From Sphingomonas sp. 35-24ZXX (GTDB lineage: Bacteria > Pseudomonadota > Alphaproteobacteria > Sphingomonadales > Sphingomonadaceae), in contig NZ_JROG01000003.1 of NCBI RefSeq assembly GCF_000786215.1, positions 992,001-1,056,000 of the forward strand: DNA of 64,000 nucleotides, given 5' to 3'. Made by a program: the position numbers and the translations under genes. This document shows positions 54,235 through 63,007 of this stretch, one piece after another. The first letter of the stretch is position 1, and every line of letters starts with the position of its first letter. Below the pieces are notes generated by a model. That model did not search any database, was not told where the DNA came from, and saw nothing but the letters and a program-made list of their open reading frames with translations.

Positions 54235-55706
54235 CCAGCGCATGGAAAAGGACCGCCACTGGCCTTGCGAGCGCCGCCCTTTTGGCGCTGGGGCTCGCGC
54301 TGGCCGGGTGCTCGGGCTCGGACAGCTCTCCGCTGGGCATTTCGATCATCGATCCGGCGGCGCAGGACAAGCTCGATGCTGCAAGGCTCGACCCGGGAGC
54401 GGAATATCTGCGCGCTGCCACCTCGCAGGGCCTGGTCCGGCTCGATGCGCTGGGCAATATCGTGCCGGGCCTTGCCGAACGCTGGATCGTCACCGACGAT
54501 GGCCTCAGCTACATTTTCCGCCTGCGCAACGCCCGCTGGGAAAACGGCGATCCGGTCACCTCCGAACATGTTGCCGCCGCCTTGAAACGCCGGCTGACGA
54601 TCGAGGCGCGCACCGCGATCGGATCGGACACCGCAGAGGTGCGCGACATCCGCTCGATGACCGGGCGCGTGATCGAAATCCGGCTGCTGTCACCCCAGCC
54701 CGAACTGCTGCGCGTGCTGGCGCTGCCCGAACTGGGCATCCGCCGTAACGGGCGCGGCACCGGACCTCTGGTTGCGAACCAGCAGGAATACTGGACCTTG
54801 CTGACCGAGCGGGTCGACGACACTTTGGACCCTGATGCGCCCCGGCGTGTCCGCCCGCTGCAGGTCCGCACCGAAAGCGCGGCAAAGGCCATCGCCCGGT
54901 TCTCGCTGGGCGAAAGCGCGATGGTGTTGGGCGGCAGGTTCGAGCATCTGCCCTATCTGAGCGCAGCGGGCATCGCGGACAACGACGTGCGCGCGGATCC
55001 GGTGGTCGGCCTGTTCGGGCTGCTGGTGGTCAACGGCAAGGGCTTTCTGGGCGATCCCGCCAATCGCGAGGCGATTGCGCTGGCGATCGATCGCGGATCG
55101 CTGATGACCCCGTTGGGCATTGGCCAATGGCAGACGATGACCCGTATCGTGCCCCTGGGCCTGGAACGCTATCAGCCGCTGATCGGCGATCGCTGGGCGG
55201 ACCTGTCGCTCGATCAGCGGCGCGAGCTGGCGCGCGGGCGGATCGTGCGCTGGCGCCAGGGTGACCAGACCCTGCCCGAGCTGCGCATCGCGATGCCCCG
55301 CGGGCCCGGCAGCCGGCTGGTGTTCAGCCGCATCCAGCGCGACCTCATGACCATCGGCCTGCAAAGCCGCAGGGTCGCGCCCGATGCCAAGGCGGATCTG
55401 CAGCTGATCGACGAGGTCGCCAACTATCGCCAGCCTGGCTGGTTCCTCAATCAACTCGCCTGCGCGGTGCGTCCGCTGTGCAACGAACAGGCCGATGTGC
55501 TGCTGGCGCAGGCGCGGCGCGCGGTCGATCCTGCGGTGCGGATGACCCGCATGGCCGAGGCCGAAGTCGCGGTGACATCGGCCAATATCTACATCCCGCT
55601 GGGCACGCCGGTGCGCTTTTCGCTGGTCAAGGGCAATGTGCCGGGCTTTGCGATCACTGCCGATGGCTGGCATGCCTTGCCGGACCTCGTTGCCATCCCC
55701 AGATAA
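54231..55706 (+). CDS. Second, diverged SBP family 5 binding lipoprotein
   Basis: A 491-residue lipoprotein (lipobox LAGC near residue 27) with RAATSQGLVRLDALGNIVPGLAERW, FRLRNARWENGDPVTSEHVAAAL and the central GKGFLGDPANREAIALAIDR block of the family. It differs strongly from its upstream neighbour and lacks close repeats of it, so the pair looks like an old duplication or two distinct ligands. Start overlaps the preceding stop (ATGA). Confidence 0.83.
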   Translation: MTSAWKRTATGLASAALLALGLALAGCSGSDSSPLGISIIDPAAQDKLDAARLDPGAEYLRAATSQGLVRLDALGNIVPGLAERWIVTDDGLSYIFRLRNARWENGDPVTSEHVAAALKRRLTIEARTAIGSDTAEVRDIRSMTGRVIEIRLLSPQPELLRVLALPELGIRRNGRGTGPLVANQQEYWTLLTERVDDTLDPDAPRRVRPLQVRTESAAKAIARFSLGESAMVLGGRFEHLPYLSAAGIADNDVRADPVVGLFGLLVVNGKGFLGDPANREAIALAIDRGSLMTPLGIGQWQTMTRIVPLGLERYQPLIGDRWADLSLDQRRELARGRIVRWRQGDQTLPELRIAMPRGPGSRLVFSRIQRDLMTIGLQSRRVAPDAKADLQLIDEVANYRQPGWFLNQLACAVRPLCNEQADVLLAQARRAVDPAVRMTRMAEAEVAVTSANIYIPLGTPVRFSLVKGNVPGFAITADGWHALPDLVAIPR

Positions 55707-55735
55707 TATCCGGTGCAGGGGCACGGGAGTGAACC

Positions 55736-56161
55736 ATGAAGACGATCCGGCCTGAACAGATGGAACAGATCCGCACGGCAATGCCGGCGCTTTCGAACGA
55801 TCCCGCGGCGATTCGCCAACGGGTGGAGATGATGGAGCAGCTGCTCGAGCGCAGCTTCACCCTGCCGGGCGTGGGTCGCAAGGTCGGGCTCGATTTCGTG
55901 CTGGGGCTGGTTCCGGTGCTGGGCGATGTCATAACCGGCGCGATGGGGCTCTATATCGTGTGGGAAGCCCGCAACCTGGGCATGTCCAAGTTCCAGCTGG
56001 CGCGGATGGCGGCCAATGTCGGGTTCGACAGCCTGATCGGCGCAGTGCCGCTGGTCGGCGATGCGTTCGATTTCTTCTGGCGGTCGAATTCTCGCAACCT
56101 GAAGATCATCCGCAAGCATCTCGACAGGCATCACCCGGCGATTCGCACGATCACGATGTGA
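55736..56161 (+). CDS. DUF4112 family membrane protein
   Basis: A 141-residue protein of DUF4112. Characteristic segments: LLERSFTLPGVGRKVGLDFVLGLVPVLGDVITG and VGFDSLIGAVPLVGDAFDFFWRSNSRN, the duplicated P-x-GD hydrophobic motif, with predicted two membrane-associated hairpins. Function unknown. Follows the binding proteins by about 30 bases. Confidence 0.9.
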   Translation: MKTIRPEQMEQIRTAMPALSNDPAAIRQRVEMMEQLLERSFTLPGVGRKVGLDFVLGLVPVLGDVITGAMGLYIVWEARNLGMSKFQLARMAANVGFDSLIGAVPLVGDAFDFFWRSNSRNLKIIRKHLDRHHPAIRTITM

Positions 56162-56187
56162 TTCGCGAATCGGTTCGCCTGCAAAAA

Positions 56188-56224
56188 GGGTAGCGCTACC
56201 AATGGCGCGATGACACCGGTTACC
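56188..56224. promoter_or_regulatory. Two LacI-type operator-like palindromes
   Basis: GGTAGCGCTACC (56189-56200) is a perfect 12-bp palindrome with a CG centre. About 23 bp on, TGACACCGGTTACC (56211-56224) is a second CG-centred imperfect palindrome. Both resemble operators of LacI-family sugar regulators; the first is close to what I recall of Caulobacter xyl and Xanthomonas xylan boxes. No sugar gene or LacI gene is in the window. Confidence 0.45.
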
Positions 56225-56348
56225 CTCGTTTCCGCAATCCTTTGCAGACGGTTTGCCGCGTTGGATCCAGAAATATCCCGGGAATCAAAGGATTTGCCAA
56301 GCCTGCCGAGTTGCTTTACGCGGTGCGGCCACAGGCCATCCAGCAGAC

Positions 56349-56412
56349 AAAAAAAGGGCCAGCCCGAAGGCTGACCCGATAAAGTTTTTAGGAGAGGATG
56401 CCTGAAAGGCAT
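56349..56412 (-). ncRNA. Candidate trans-acting small RNA, about 64 nt
   Basis: Reading the minus strand from about 56412: a 5' hairpin AUGCCU-UUC-AGGCAU, a single-stranded CCUCUCCUAAAAACUUUAUC, then a 9-bp terminator stem GGGUCAGCC/GGCUGGCCC (56377-56369 and 56364-56356) with a UUCG loop, followed by seven U (56355-56349). Upstream are promoter-like boxes: -35 TTGCAC (56445-56440), 17-bp spacer, -10 CATATT (56422-56417), seven to ten bases before the 5' hairpin. The CCUCUCC stretch could pair with ribosome-binding sites. No protein gene on this strand ends here, so the terminator has no other obvious owner. It occupies part of the 385-base gap between DUF4112 and the LysR gene. Confidence 0.55.
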
Positions 56413-56546
56413 GATCAATATGGGTCAGCATCCCTTATTGTGCAAGTGCGAAATGATTGATTTAAGTTGCAAAGAACGCAACTGAAACCGCGCAAAACCG
56501 CACTCTGGCGCGATTTGCAATTGCACATTTCCGCTGCAGTGCAATA

Positions 56547-57443
56547 ATGCAGCCGAATATGGCCATGCGACGTCTCCCCCCTTTGCGATCCCTTGAAGCG
56601 TTCCTGCGCGTTGCGCGACTTGGTTCGGCCAAGGCTGCCGCGAGTGAACTTGCCCTCTCCCCATCCGCGCTGAGCCGCCGAATCGGCGGGCTTGAGGATT
56701 TCGTCGGAAAAAAGCTGTTCAAGCGGCACAACCAGCAGCTGAAGCTCAACGAGGCGGGCGAAGCGCTATTCGCCAGCGTTGCGCCAGCGATCGATGCGCT
56801 CGCCGATGCCGTGGCGGCACATATGGACGACAGCCGCATCCTGCGCCTGCGGCTGGGCATGCTGCCGCTGTTCGGAAGCCAGCGCCTGGTCCCACGGCTG
56901 GGTGAGCTGCGCAGGCTGTATCCGATGCTGCATATCGATGTCGACACGTCGGGCCATGGCGAGGCGCGGCTGGGCGACACGCTCGACGCCGCGATCGTGC
57001 TGGCGGAAAGTCCCGATCCGTCGCTGCACGCGGTGCGGCTGGACCGCAATTACGTCTATGCCATCGCTTCGCGCGAACTGGTGGAAAGCCTGGGCCCCAC
57101 GCCGGATCTGGTGCAGCTCAACCGCCAGACGATCCTGATCCACAATGACATGCCGCAATCGTTCGAGGCGTGGAAGGATGCGCTGAATCTGGCGGATCTG
57201 CACCCGGCCTCGATCGACCATATCGACAGCGGCCCGCTGATGCTCGAAGCGGCCGCCCAGGGCCTGGGCATCGCGATCATGCACGACGACCATCTCACTC
57301 GGTCGGGCGATGCACGGCTGGCCAAGCTGTTCGATGTGCGCGTCGAAAGCCCGTACAGCTATTGGTTTGTCTGCAAGCCCCGCGCGCTGGAAACCCGCGC
57401 GGTGCGGCTGTTCCACGACTGGCTGGTCGAAGCGGGAATCTGA
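56547..57443 (+). CDS. LysR-family transcriptional regulator
   Basis: A 298-residue regulator. N-terminal winged helix-turn-helix RSLEAFLRVARLGSAKAAASELALSPSALSRRIGGLE (about residues 13-49), then the linker helix and the effector domain with RLRLGMLPLFGSQRLVPRL. Similar in style to GcvA/AmpR-type LTTRs. Target unknown; the divergent neighbour is the candidate sRNA at 56349-56412, and LysR regulators often control divergent units, so a link is possible. First of three in-frame ATGs chosen. Confidence 0.92.
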   Translation: MQPNMAMRRLPPLRSLEAFLRVARLGSAKAAASELALSPSALSRRIGGLEDFVGKKLFKRHNQQLKLNEAGEALFASVAPAIDALADAVAAHMDDSRILRLRLGMLPLFGSQRLVPRLGELRRLYPMLHIDVDTSGHGEARLGDTLDAAIVLAESPDPSLHAVRLDRNYVYAIASRELVESLGPTPDLVQLNRQTILIHNDMPQSFEAWKDALNLADLHPASIDHIDSGPLMLEAAAQGLGIAIMHDDHLTRSGDARLAKLFDVRVESPYSYWFVCKPRALETRAVRLFHDWLVEAGI

Positions 57444-57450
57444 TCCGCCA

Positions 57451-57584
57451 GATCCTCCCCGCGCTTGCTTGGGGAGGTGGCAGCGCGGAGCGCTGACGGA
57501 GGGGCAGTTGCGCAATCGTCAGCGCTATACCTCTCCACCCTTAGCTGGCGCGAACGGTCCCCCCCGAGCAAGCTCGGGGAGGAT
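57451..57584. repeat. GC-rich composite intergenic repeat (between LysR and ppi)
   Basis: CCTCCCCGCGCTTGCTTGGGGAGG at 57453-57476 and CCCCCCGAGCAAGCTCGGGGAGG at about 57561-57583 bracket AGCGCGGAGCGCTGACG, which is inverted as CGTCAGCGCTAT at about 57518. Lies between convergent genes. Confidence 0.7.
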
Positions 57585-57589
57585 TGTTT

Positions 57590-58042
57590 TCAGGCCACGG
57601 TCGCCGATGCGATCACGCCCGGCTTTGCCGGCGGTTCGCCCTTGGGCAGCGCGTGGACATGTTCCATGCCTTCAATGACCTGGCCCCAGACGGTGTACTG
57701 GCGATCCAGGAAGCGCGCATCATCGAGGCAGATGAAGAACTGGCTGTTGGCGCTGTTGGGATCCATCGTGCGCGCCATCGAGCACACGCCCTCGACATGC
57801 GGCTCGTCGTTGAATTCCTGCTTCAGGTCGGGCTTCTTCGATCCGCCGGTGCCGGTGCCGTTGGGGCAGCCGCCCTGTGCCATGAAGCCCGCGATCACGC
57901 GGTGGAACTTCACGCCGTTGTAGAAGCCTTCGCCGGCCAGCTCGACGATGCGCTCGACATGGTTGGGCGCAAGGTCGGGACGCAGCTTGATGACGACATC
58001 GCCGCCGTCCTGAATGTGAAAGGTAAGCGTTTCGGCGGTCAT
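57590..58042 (-). CDS. Cyclophilin-type peptidyl-prolyl cis-trans isomerase
   Basis: A 150-residue cytosolic cyclophilin (PpiB-like) that isomerises X-Pro bonds. Blocks: FYNGVKFHRVIAGFMAQGGCPNGTG (catalytic Arg and Phe/Met), FNDEPHVEGVCSMART and NSQFFICLDDARFLDRQYTVWGQVIEGM. No signal peptide. AGAAGGA ribosome site before the ATG. Confidence 0.95.
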   Translation of the reverse strand: MTAETLTFHIQDGGDVVIKLRPDLAPNHVERIVELAGEGFYNGVKFHRVIAGFMAQGGCPNGTGTGGSKKPDLKQEFNDEPHVEGVCSMARTMDPNSANSQFFICLDDARFLDRQYTVWGQVIEGMEHVHALPKGEPPAKPGVIASATVA

Positions 58043-58241
58043 GGTCTGTCCTTCTTTCGGTGAACGAATGGTGCCGCCGATATAGCGTCGGACAGACGAA
58101 TGTCACCCCTGCGCCGGACCCGTGTGTCAGGGCTTTGCAACCGCAGCCAATCGGGATTGCTTTTGCAGGTGCGAAGGGCCAAACACTGCGGTCGCGGCGC
58201 GCCGCGCACCCCCCATCCACCCCGCCAGACAGGAGCAGGCC

Positions 58242-59684
58242 TTGACCGAGACGACCGACGCTACGCTCCGCGACTCCGGCCCGCACGACGGCGAGGCGCA
58301 CGAAGGGGCAGATGCCAGCACCAGCCTGGACGAGGACAACCGGCTGCTTCCCGGCTTTGTCAGCGATGTGTGCGACGCGCTCGACCGCGAGGACGACGAA
58401 GCCGCCTATGACCTGGTCGAGCCGCTGCACCCGGCCGACATCGCCGACCTTTTCGAGCTGGTCGAGCGCGAATATCGCGGCCCGCTGGCGCGCGCGATCA
58501 CCGATCTGCTGGGCGCCGACGTCCTTACCGAGCTCAACGATTATGTCCGCGATGACGTGATCGATGCGCTGCCTGCGGCGCAGGTGGCAGAGCTTGCCGG
58601 GCAGCTCGAGACCGACGATGCCGTCGCGATCATCGAGGAGATGGAGGAGGAAGACCAGCGCGCGGTTCTGGCCGAGCTGGAACCGGCCGATCGCGCCGCG
58701 ATCGTCGATGCGCTCTCCTTCCCCGAGGAATCCGCCGGACGCCTGATGCAGCGCGATCTGGTCGCGGTGCCGGAACACATGAATGTCGGCCAGCTGATCG
58801 ATTACCTGCGCGAGCATGCCGATCTGACCACCGAATTCTGGGAAATCTTCATCGTCGATGCCAAGCATCGCCCGGTCGGCACCTGCCAGCTCAGCTGGAT
58901 CCTGCGCACCCCGCGGCACATCGCGCTCGCCGATGTGATGAAGCGCGACCAGACTTTGATCCCGACCGACATGGACCAGGAAGAGGTCGCTCTGCGCTTC
59001 CAGAAGTACGCGCTGATCTCGGCCGCCGTGGTCGATGGCGCGGGCCGACTGGTCGGTCAGATCACGGTCGATGACATCATCCACATCGTCCAGGAAGAGG
59101 CGGGCGAGGATATCCTGCGCATGTCCGGCGCGGGCGACGGCGACATCAACGAGCCGATCCGCCAGTCGTACAGCAGCCGCGTGCGCTGGCTGATCGCCAA
59201 TCTGGGCACCGCCCTGGTCGCCAGCAGCATCATCGCGCTGTTCGGCGGCGCGATCGAACAGCTGGTGGCGCTCGCGGTGCTGATGCCGATCGTCGCCTCG
59301 GTCGGCGGCAATGCCGGCACGCAGACCATGGCGGTGGCGGTGCGCGCACTGGCGATGAACCAGCTGACCCAGTCGAACACCCGCCGCATCATCGGGCGCG
59401 AGCTGCGCATCGCGGTGCTCAATGGCGCGACGGTCGCGGTGCTCACCGGAGCGGGGACCGCGATCGTGTTCGGCGATCTGATGCTGGGCGGCGTGATTGC
59501 GGTGGCGATCCTGGTCAACATCATCATCGCCGGCATGGCGGGCGTGATCGTGCCGGTGACGCTCGACCGGCTGGAACAGGATCCCGCCGTCGCCAGTTCG
59601 GTGTTCGTGACGATGATTACCGATTCGATGGGCTTCTTCGCATTTCTGGGCCTCGCCGTGGCCAGTGGCCTCGCGAGCTTCTGA
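58242..59684 (+). CDS. mgtE: Magnesium transporter MgtE
   Basis: A 480-residue Mg2+ channel with cytosolic N domain (about residues 30-150, LHPADIADLFELV and FPEESAGRLMQRDLVAVP), a CBS pair (about 160-270) and five helices containing PIVASVGGNAGTQTMAVAVRAL, the pore signature. No ATG fits; the start is TTG at 58242 with AGGAG six bases upstream. An ATG at 58122 would add 40 unlikely residues. The 199-base leader to ppi shows no recognisable Mg riboswitch. Confidence 0.93.
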   Translation: MTETTDATLRDSGPHDGEAHEGADASTSLDEDNRLLPGFVSDVCDALDREDDEAAYDLVEPLHPADIADLFELVEREYRGPLARAITDLLGADVLTELNDYVRDDVIDALPAAQVAELAGQLETDDAVAIIEEMEEEDQRAVLAELEPADRAAIVDALSFPEESAGRLMQRDLVAVPEHMNVGQLIDYLREHADLTTEFWEIFIVDAKHRPVGTCQLSWILRTPRHIALADVMKRDQTLIPTDMDQEEVALRFQKYALISAAVVDGAGRLVGQITVDDIIHIVQEEAGEDILRMSGAGDGDINEPIRQSYSSRVRWLIANLGTALVASSIIALFGGAIEQLVALAVLMPIVASVGGNAGTQTMAVAVRALAMNQLTQSNTRRIIGRELRIAVLNGATVAVLTGAGTAIVFGDLMLGGVIAVAILVNIIIAGMAGVIVPVTLDRLEQDPAVASSVFVTMITDSMGFFAFLGLAVASGLASF

Positions 59685-59689
59685 TCCTC

Positions 59690-60091
59690 ATGGCGCTCAA
59701 CATGACCAAGATCGCGTTCGGCGCGCAGAGCGTGGGATCGCTGCGGGCGTGGCTCGAAAGCCATGCTCCGCTGGGCGAGGCGCGGCTGACCACGCGCTAC
59801 ATGCCAAAGCGGCACGAAGAGATGGCAGGCGGATCGCTGTACTGGATCTTCAACAAGGCGATTGTCGGCCGCAGCCCGCTGCTGGGCTTCATGGACAATG
59901 GCCAGGGCCGCATCTGGATCCGCATCGAACCGCGGCTGATCGCGGTCCAATCCGTCGCCCGCCGCGCGCACCAGGGCTGGCGCTATCTCGAAGCCGCCGA
60001 TGCCCCTGCGGACCTGGGCGCAGGCCTCAGCGAAGCGGACCAGATGCCGGCAGAGATGCTGGGCGAACTCGCCCGGCTGGGGCTGGTTTAG
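59690..60091 (+). CDS. DUF1489 family protein
   Basis: A 133-residue protein of DUF1489, confined largely to Alphaproteobacteria. Conserved blocks: TTRYMPKRHEEMAGGSLYWIFNKAIVGR, GRIWIRIEPRLIAV and HQGWRYLEAADAPADL. Structure and function unknown. Five bases after mgtE and probably cotranscribed. Confidence 0.9.
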   Translation: MALNMTKIAFGAQSVGSLRAWLESHAPLGEARLTTRYMPKRHEEMAGGSLYWIFNKAIVGRSPLLGFMDNGQGRIWIRIEPRLIAVQSVARRAHQGWRYLEAADAPADLGAGLSEADQMPAEMLGELARLGLV

Positions 60092-60118
60092 AGGGGCTGG
60101 CGGCTGCCCTCCCCTTAT

Positions 60119-60210
60119 TGTCATCCTGAACTTGTTTCAGGATCCATTCCTCCTCTCGCACCATCCGAGCCAAGACGCACGATGGATCCTGAAACGAGTT
60201 CAGGATGACG
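60119..60210. repeat. Long inverted repeat, TCATCCTGAA/TTCAGGATGA family, copy 2
   Basis: 29-base arms at 60119-60147 and 60182-60210 (core CCTGAACTTGTTTCAGG against CCTGAAACGAGTTCAGG), 34-base loop. Arm sequence, arm length and loop length match the copy at 26951-27042. Lies between convergent genes. Confidence 0.85.
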
Positions 60211-60230
60211 GGTGTCCTTGACCGAAGTGG

Positions 60231-60899
60231 CTAGGCCAGCGCCTTCTCGCGCACCTTGCGGATCACATTGACGAAGGTTTCGGCTTCCTGCGCGCCGGGG
60301 ACCAGGTATTTGCCGTCGAAGATGATCGCCGGAACGCCGCTGATGCCCTGTTCGATCCAGTGGTCGAGATGCGCGCGCACCGCGGCCTCGTTGTCGGGAT
60401 CGTTCAGCACTTCGCGCCCGGCTTCCGGATCGAGCCCGGTCTGCGCCACGACGTCGAGCAGCACCTCTTCATCGCTGACATCGCGATTGTCCTGAAAATA
60501 GGCGGTGAACAGCGCCATTTTCAGCCGCGTCTGCGCCTCGCCGCCCTGGGTCTCGCCCGCCCAGGTCAGCAGCTGGTGCGCCTTGAACGTGTTGTAGATG
60601 CGCATGCCGGGGCCGTAGTTGAAATCGAAACCCAGCCGCTCGCCGGTGTCCTTCAGCCGCTGGCGATTGGCCGCGCTCTGCTCCGCGCTCGCGCCGTATT
60701 TGCGCGCGACATGCTCGGAAATCGCCTCGCCCTCGGGCACCATCTGCGGGTTGAGCTCGAACGGATGCCAGGTGATCTCGGGCTCGACATCGTCGCCGAC
60801 CATCTCCAGCGCCTTCTGCAGCTGCTTGTAGCCGATGATGCACCACGGACAGACCACGTCCGACACGATATCAATCTTCAACGCATGGGCGGTCATCAT
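60231..60899 (-). CDS. DsbA-family oxidoreductase (FrnE-like)
   Basis: A 222-residue cytosolic thioredoxin-fold oxidoreductase of the FrnE/2-hydroxychromene isomerase-like DsbA group. Active site CPWC is in DVVCPWCIIGYKQL (about residue 18-21); KAHQLLTWAGE and the cis-Pro block SGVPAIIFDGKYLVPGAQ follow. No signal peptide. FrnE proteins are involved in disulfide chemistry and oxidative stress, by family. Confidence 0.93.
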   Translation of the reverse strand: MMTAHALKIDIVSDVVCPWCIIGYKQLQKALEMVGDDVEPEITWHPFELNPQMVPEGEAISEHVARKYGASAEQSAANRQRLKDTGERLGFDFNYGPGMRIYNTFKAHQLLTWAGETQGGEAQTRLKMALFTAYFQDNRDVSDEEVLLDVVAQTGLDPEAGREVLNDPDNEAAVRAHLDHWIEQGISGVPAIIFDGKYLVPGAQEAETFVNVIRKVREKALA

Positions 60900-60983
60900 C
60901 GCTCTCCGAACTGCTGGTTGCCGTGTGCGCCCCGGTGCCCGAGTGTATCGCGTTTTTCCGGGGCTGTCAGCCAGTGTTGACGC

Positions 60984-61853
60984 TCAGCGCGTCGGCACCG
61001 GGGTTTCGCCCGAATAGTCGTAGAAACCACGCTTGGTCTTGCGGCCCAGCCAGCCGGCCTCGACATATTTGACCAGCAACGGCGCAGGCCGGAACTTGGG
61101 GTCGCCGGTGGTGCTGTGCAGCACCTGCGTGATGCTGAGGCAGGTATCGAGCCCGATGAAATCGGCCAGCGTCAGCGGACCCATCGGGTGGTTGAGCCCC
61201 AGCTGCACCGCTGCATCGATATCCTCGATCGTCGCCACGCCCTCGCCCAGCGCGAAGCATGCCTCGTTGAGCATCGGCAGCAGGATGCGGTTGACGATGA
61301 AGCCGGGCGCGTCATTCGCCTGCACCACGCGCTTGCCGATCCGCTCGGCATAGGCGCGGACGAAATTGACCGTGGCGTCCGATGTCGCAAGGCCCCGGAT
61401 CAGCTCGATCAGGCCCATCACCGGCACGGGGTTGAAGAAGTGCACGCCGACAAAGCGCGATGCATCGGGGCTGGCGGCGGCCATGCGGGTGATCGGGATC
61501 GATGAGGTGTTGCTCGCCAGGATCGCGTCTGCCGCCAGCACCTTGCCGACATTCTCGAAGATCGCGCGCTTGATGTCCTCGCGCTCGGTCGCAGCTTCGA
61601 TGATCAGCCCGGCCTCGGCCATCCTGGCGTAATCGCCCACCGGCTCGATCCGCGCGAGGGCAGCGTCCGCATCGGCTGCGTCCAGCTTGCCCTTGTCGAC
61701 CGCGCGCGCCAGCTGCTTGGCGATGCCCGCCTTGCCCTTTTCCGCGTGCTCCACCGACACGTCGGAGAGGAACACATGGATGCCCGCCTGCGCGCTGACC
61801 TGCGCAATGCCTGCGCCCATCTGACCTGCGCCGATAACTGCCATTTTATCCAT
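60984..61853 (-). CDS. 3-hydroxybutyryl-CoA dehydrogenase (3-hydroxyacyl-CoA dehydrogenase)
   Basis: Oxidises/reduces beta-hydroxyacyl-CoA; 289 residues. Rossmann motif [19 protein letters not shown] near the start, catalytic His region [18 protein letters not shown] (about 138-155), and C-terminal [32 protein letters not shown]. Similar in length to Hbd/PaaH. Substrate C4 by family type. ATG at 61853 fits the family. Confidence 0.94.
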   Translation of the reverse strand: MDKMAVIGAGQMGAGIAQVSAQAGIHVFLSDVSVEHAEKGKAGIAKQLARAVDKGKLDAADADAALARIEPVGDYARMAEAGLIIEAATEREDIKRAIFENVGKVLAADAILASNTSSIPITRMAAASPDASRFVGVHFFNPVPVMGLIELIRGLATSDATVNFVRAYAERIGKRVVQANDAPGFIVNRILLPMLNEACFALGEGVATIEDIDAAVQLGLNHPMGPLTLADFIGLDTCLSITQVLHSTTGDPKFRPAPLLVKYVEAGWLGRKTKRGFYDYSGETPVPTR

Positions 61854-61938
61854 GAAGAGCCTCTTTCTGGTACCGCTGGAATAGGATAGGTCCGCCGCAT
61901 AACGGATCAATTCCTCTCTGGCTAGGATCGAACACCGC

Positions 61939-62988
61939 ATGATCATCGCACTGCTGCTTGCCACTGCCGCCCCCGCTGCGCCTGCCGCATCCGGACCCGT
62001 TCCGGGCGAGGTGAAGACCTTCAAGGACTGGTATGTCGCCTGCGATAATGTCTGGTCGTGCGAGGCGGGGTCGCTGGCCAAGGAAGGCGGCGATTTCACT
62101 GGCGCAATGGCGGTGCGGATCGCGCGCAAAGGCGGGCCGAACGCTGCGCTGCGCATCGCGCTGCGCCCCGGTGAGGACGCCGCCAAGGGCCCGGCCCGGC
62201 TGAAGATCGATGCGCGTCCGGCGCTCACCGGTCCGCTCGATGGCGAAGGCGACACGCTGCTCGATGCGGCGCAGTCGCTCGCCATCGCGCGGTCGCTGGC
62301 CAACGGCAGCCAGGCCGCGCTGGTCCACGCCGATGGCAAGGCCGTGCCGATCTCGCTGGCGGGTTCGTCGGCGGCGCTGCGCTACATGGACGCGGTCCAG
62401 CAGCGCGCCGGTACCAGCGGTGCGATCATCGCCACCGGGGCCAAGGCCGATACCGCCCTGCCCCCGCCCCCGCCCCGGCTGGTCGCCCGCGCCGCATCGA
62501 AGCTGACCGAACTGCCCGACATGAAGGATTATCCCAAGATCATCACCGAAACCGGCTGCGAGTTCCGGATGGAGGGCGCGGAGGATTCGGTGCACCCGCT
62601 CGGCCAGCGCGAAGGCCGCGACATCGCGCTGGTGCTGATCGCGTGCGATTCGGGCGCCTACAATTTCGGCGCGGCGGTGATGATTGCCGAACGGCCGATG
62701 GAAGACGCCAATACCCGGTGGGAGTTTTCGCCTGCGCGGTTCGACAATGCGACCGGCTGGGGCGGCGACGATCAGGTGGCGCAGGTGGTCAATGCCAGCT
62801 TCGCGCCCGAAAGCGGCCTGCTCTCGGAATTCGCCAAGGGCCGGGGCCTGGGCGATTGTGGCGTCGCCAGCAGCTATGTCTGGGATGGCGAGATGTTCCG
62901 CCTGAGCGAGCGCAGCGAGATGGGCGAGTGCCGCGGCGTCTGGGAATGGCCGCGCGTGTTCATCGCCGATGTCGCGCTGGTGCGCTGA
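61939..62988 (+). CDS. DUF1176 secreted protein
   Basis: A 349-residue exported protein of DUF1176. Signal peptide (about residues 1-17). The N-terminal block [24 protein letters not shown] and C-terminal [33 protein letters not shown] contain conserved Trp and Cys, with three to four Cys pairs. Function unknown. Divergent from the hydroxyacyl-CoA dehydrogenase. Confidence 0.92.
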   Translation: MIIALLLATAAPAAPAASGPVPGEVKTFKDWYVACDNVWSCEAGSLAKEGGDFTGAMAVRIARKGGPNAALRIALRPGEDAAKGPARLKIDARPALTGPLDGEGDTLLDAAQSLAIARSLANGSQAALVHADGKAVPISLAGSSAALRYMDAVQQRAGTSGAIIATGAKADTALPPPPPRLVARAASKLTELPDMKDYPKIITETGCEFRMEGAEDSVHPLGQREGRDIALVLIACDSGAYNFGAAVMIAERPMEDANTRWEFSPARFDNATGWGGDDQVAQVVNASFAPESGLLSEFAKGRGLGDCGVASSYVWDGEMFRLSERSEMGECRGVWEWPRVFIADVALVR

Positions 62989-63007
62989 TCCGCGTGACCG
63001 GGCCGCG

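Noticed and set aside
56398-56460. A 20-codon plus-strand leader peptide with GGAGAGG before ATG (MPERHDQYGSASLIVQVRND)
   Set aside because: The purine-rich stretch and ATG are the complement of the sRNA's CCUCUCC and hairpin, and no attenuator lies between it and the LysR gene.
58043-58241. Mg2+ riboswitch (ykoK or mgtA type) in the mgtE leader
   Set aside because: I could not find the conserved loop sequences or paired helices; the leader has only weak dyads.
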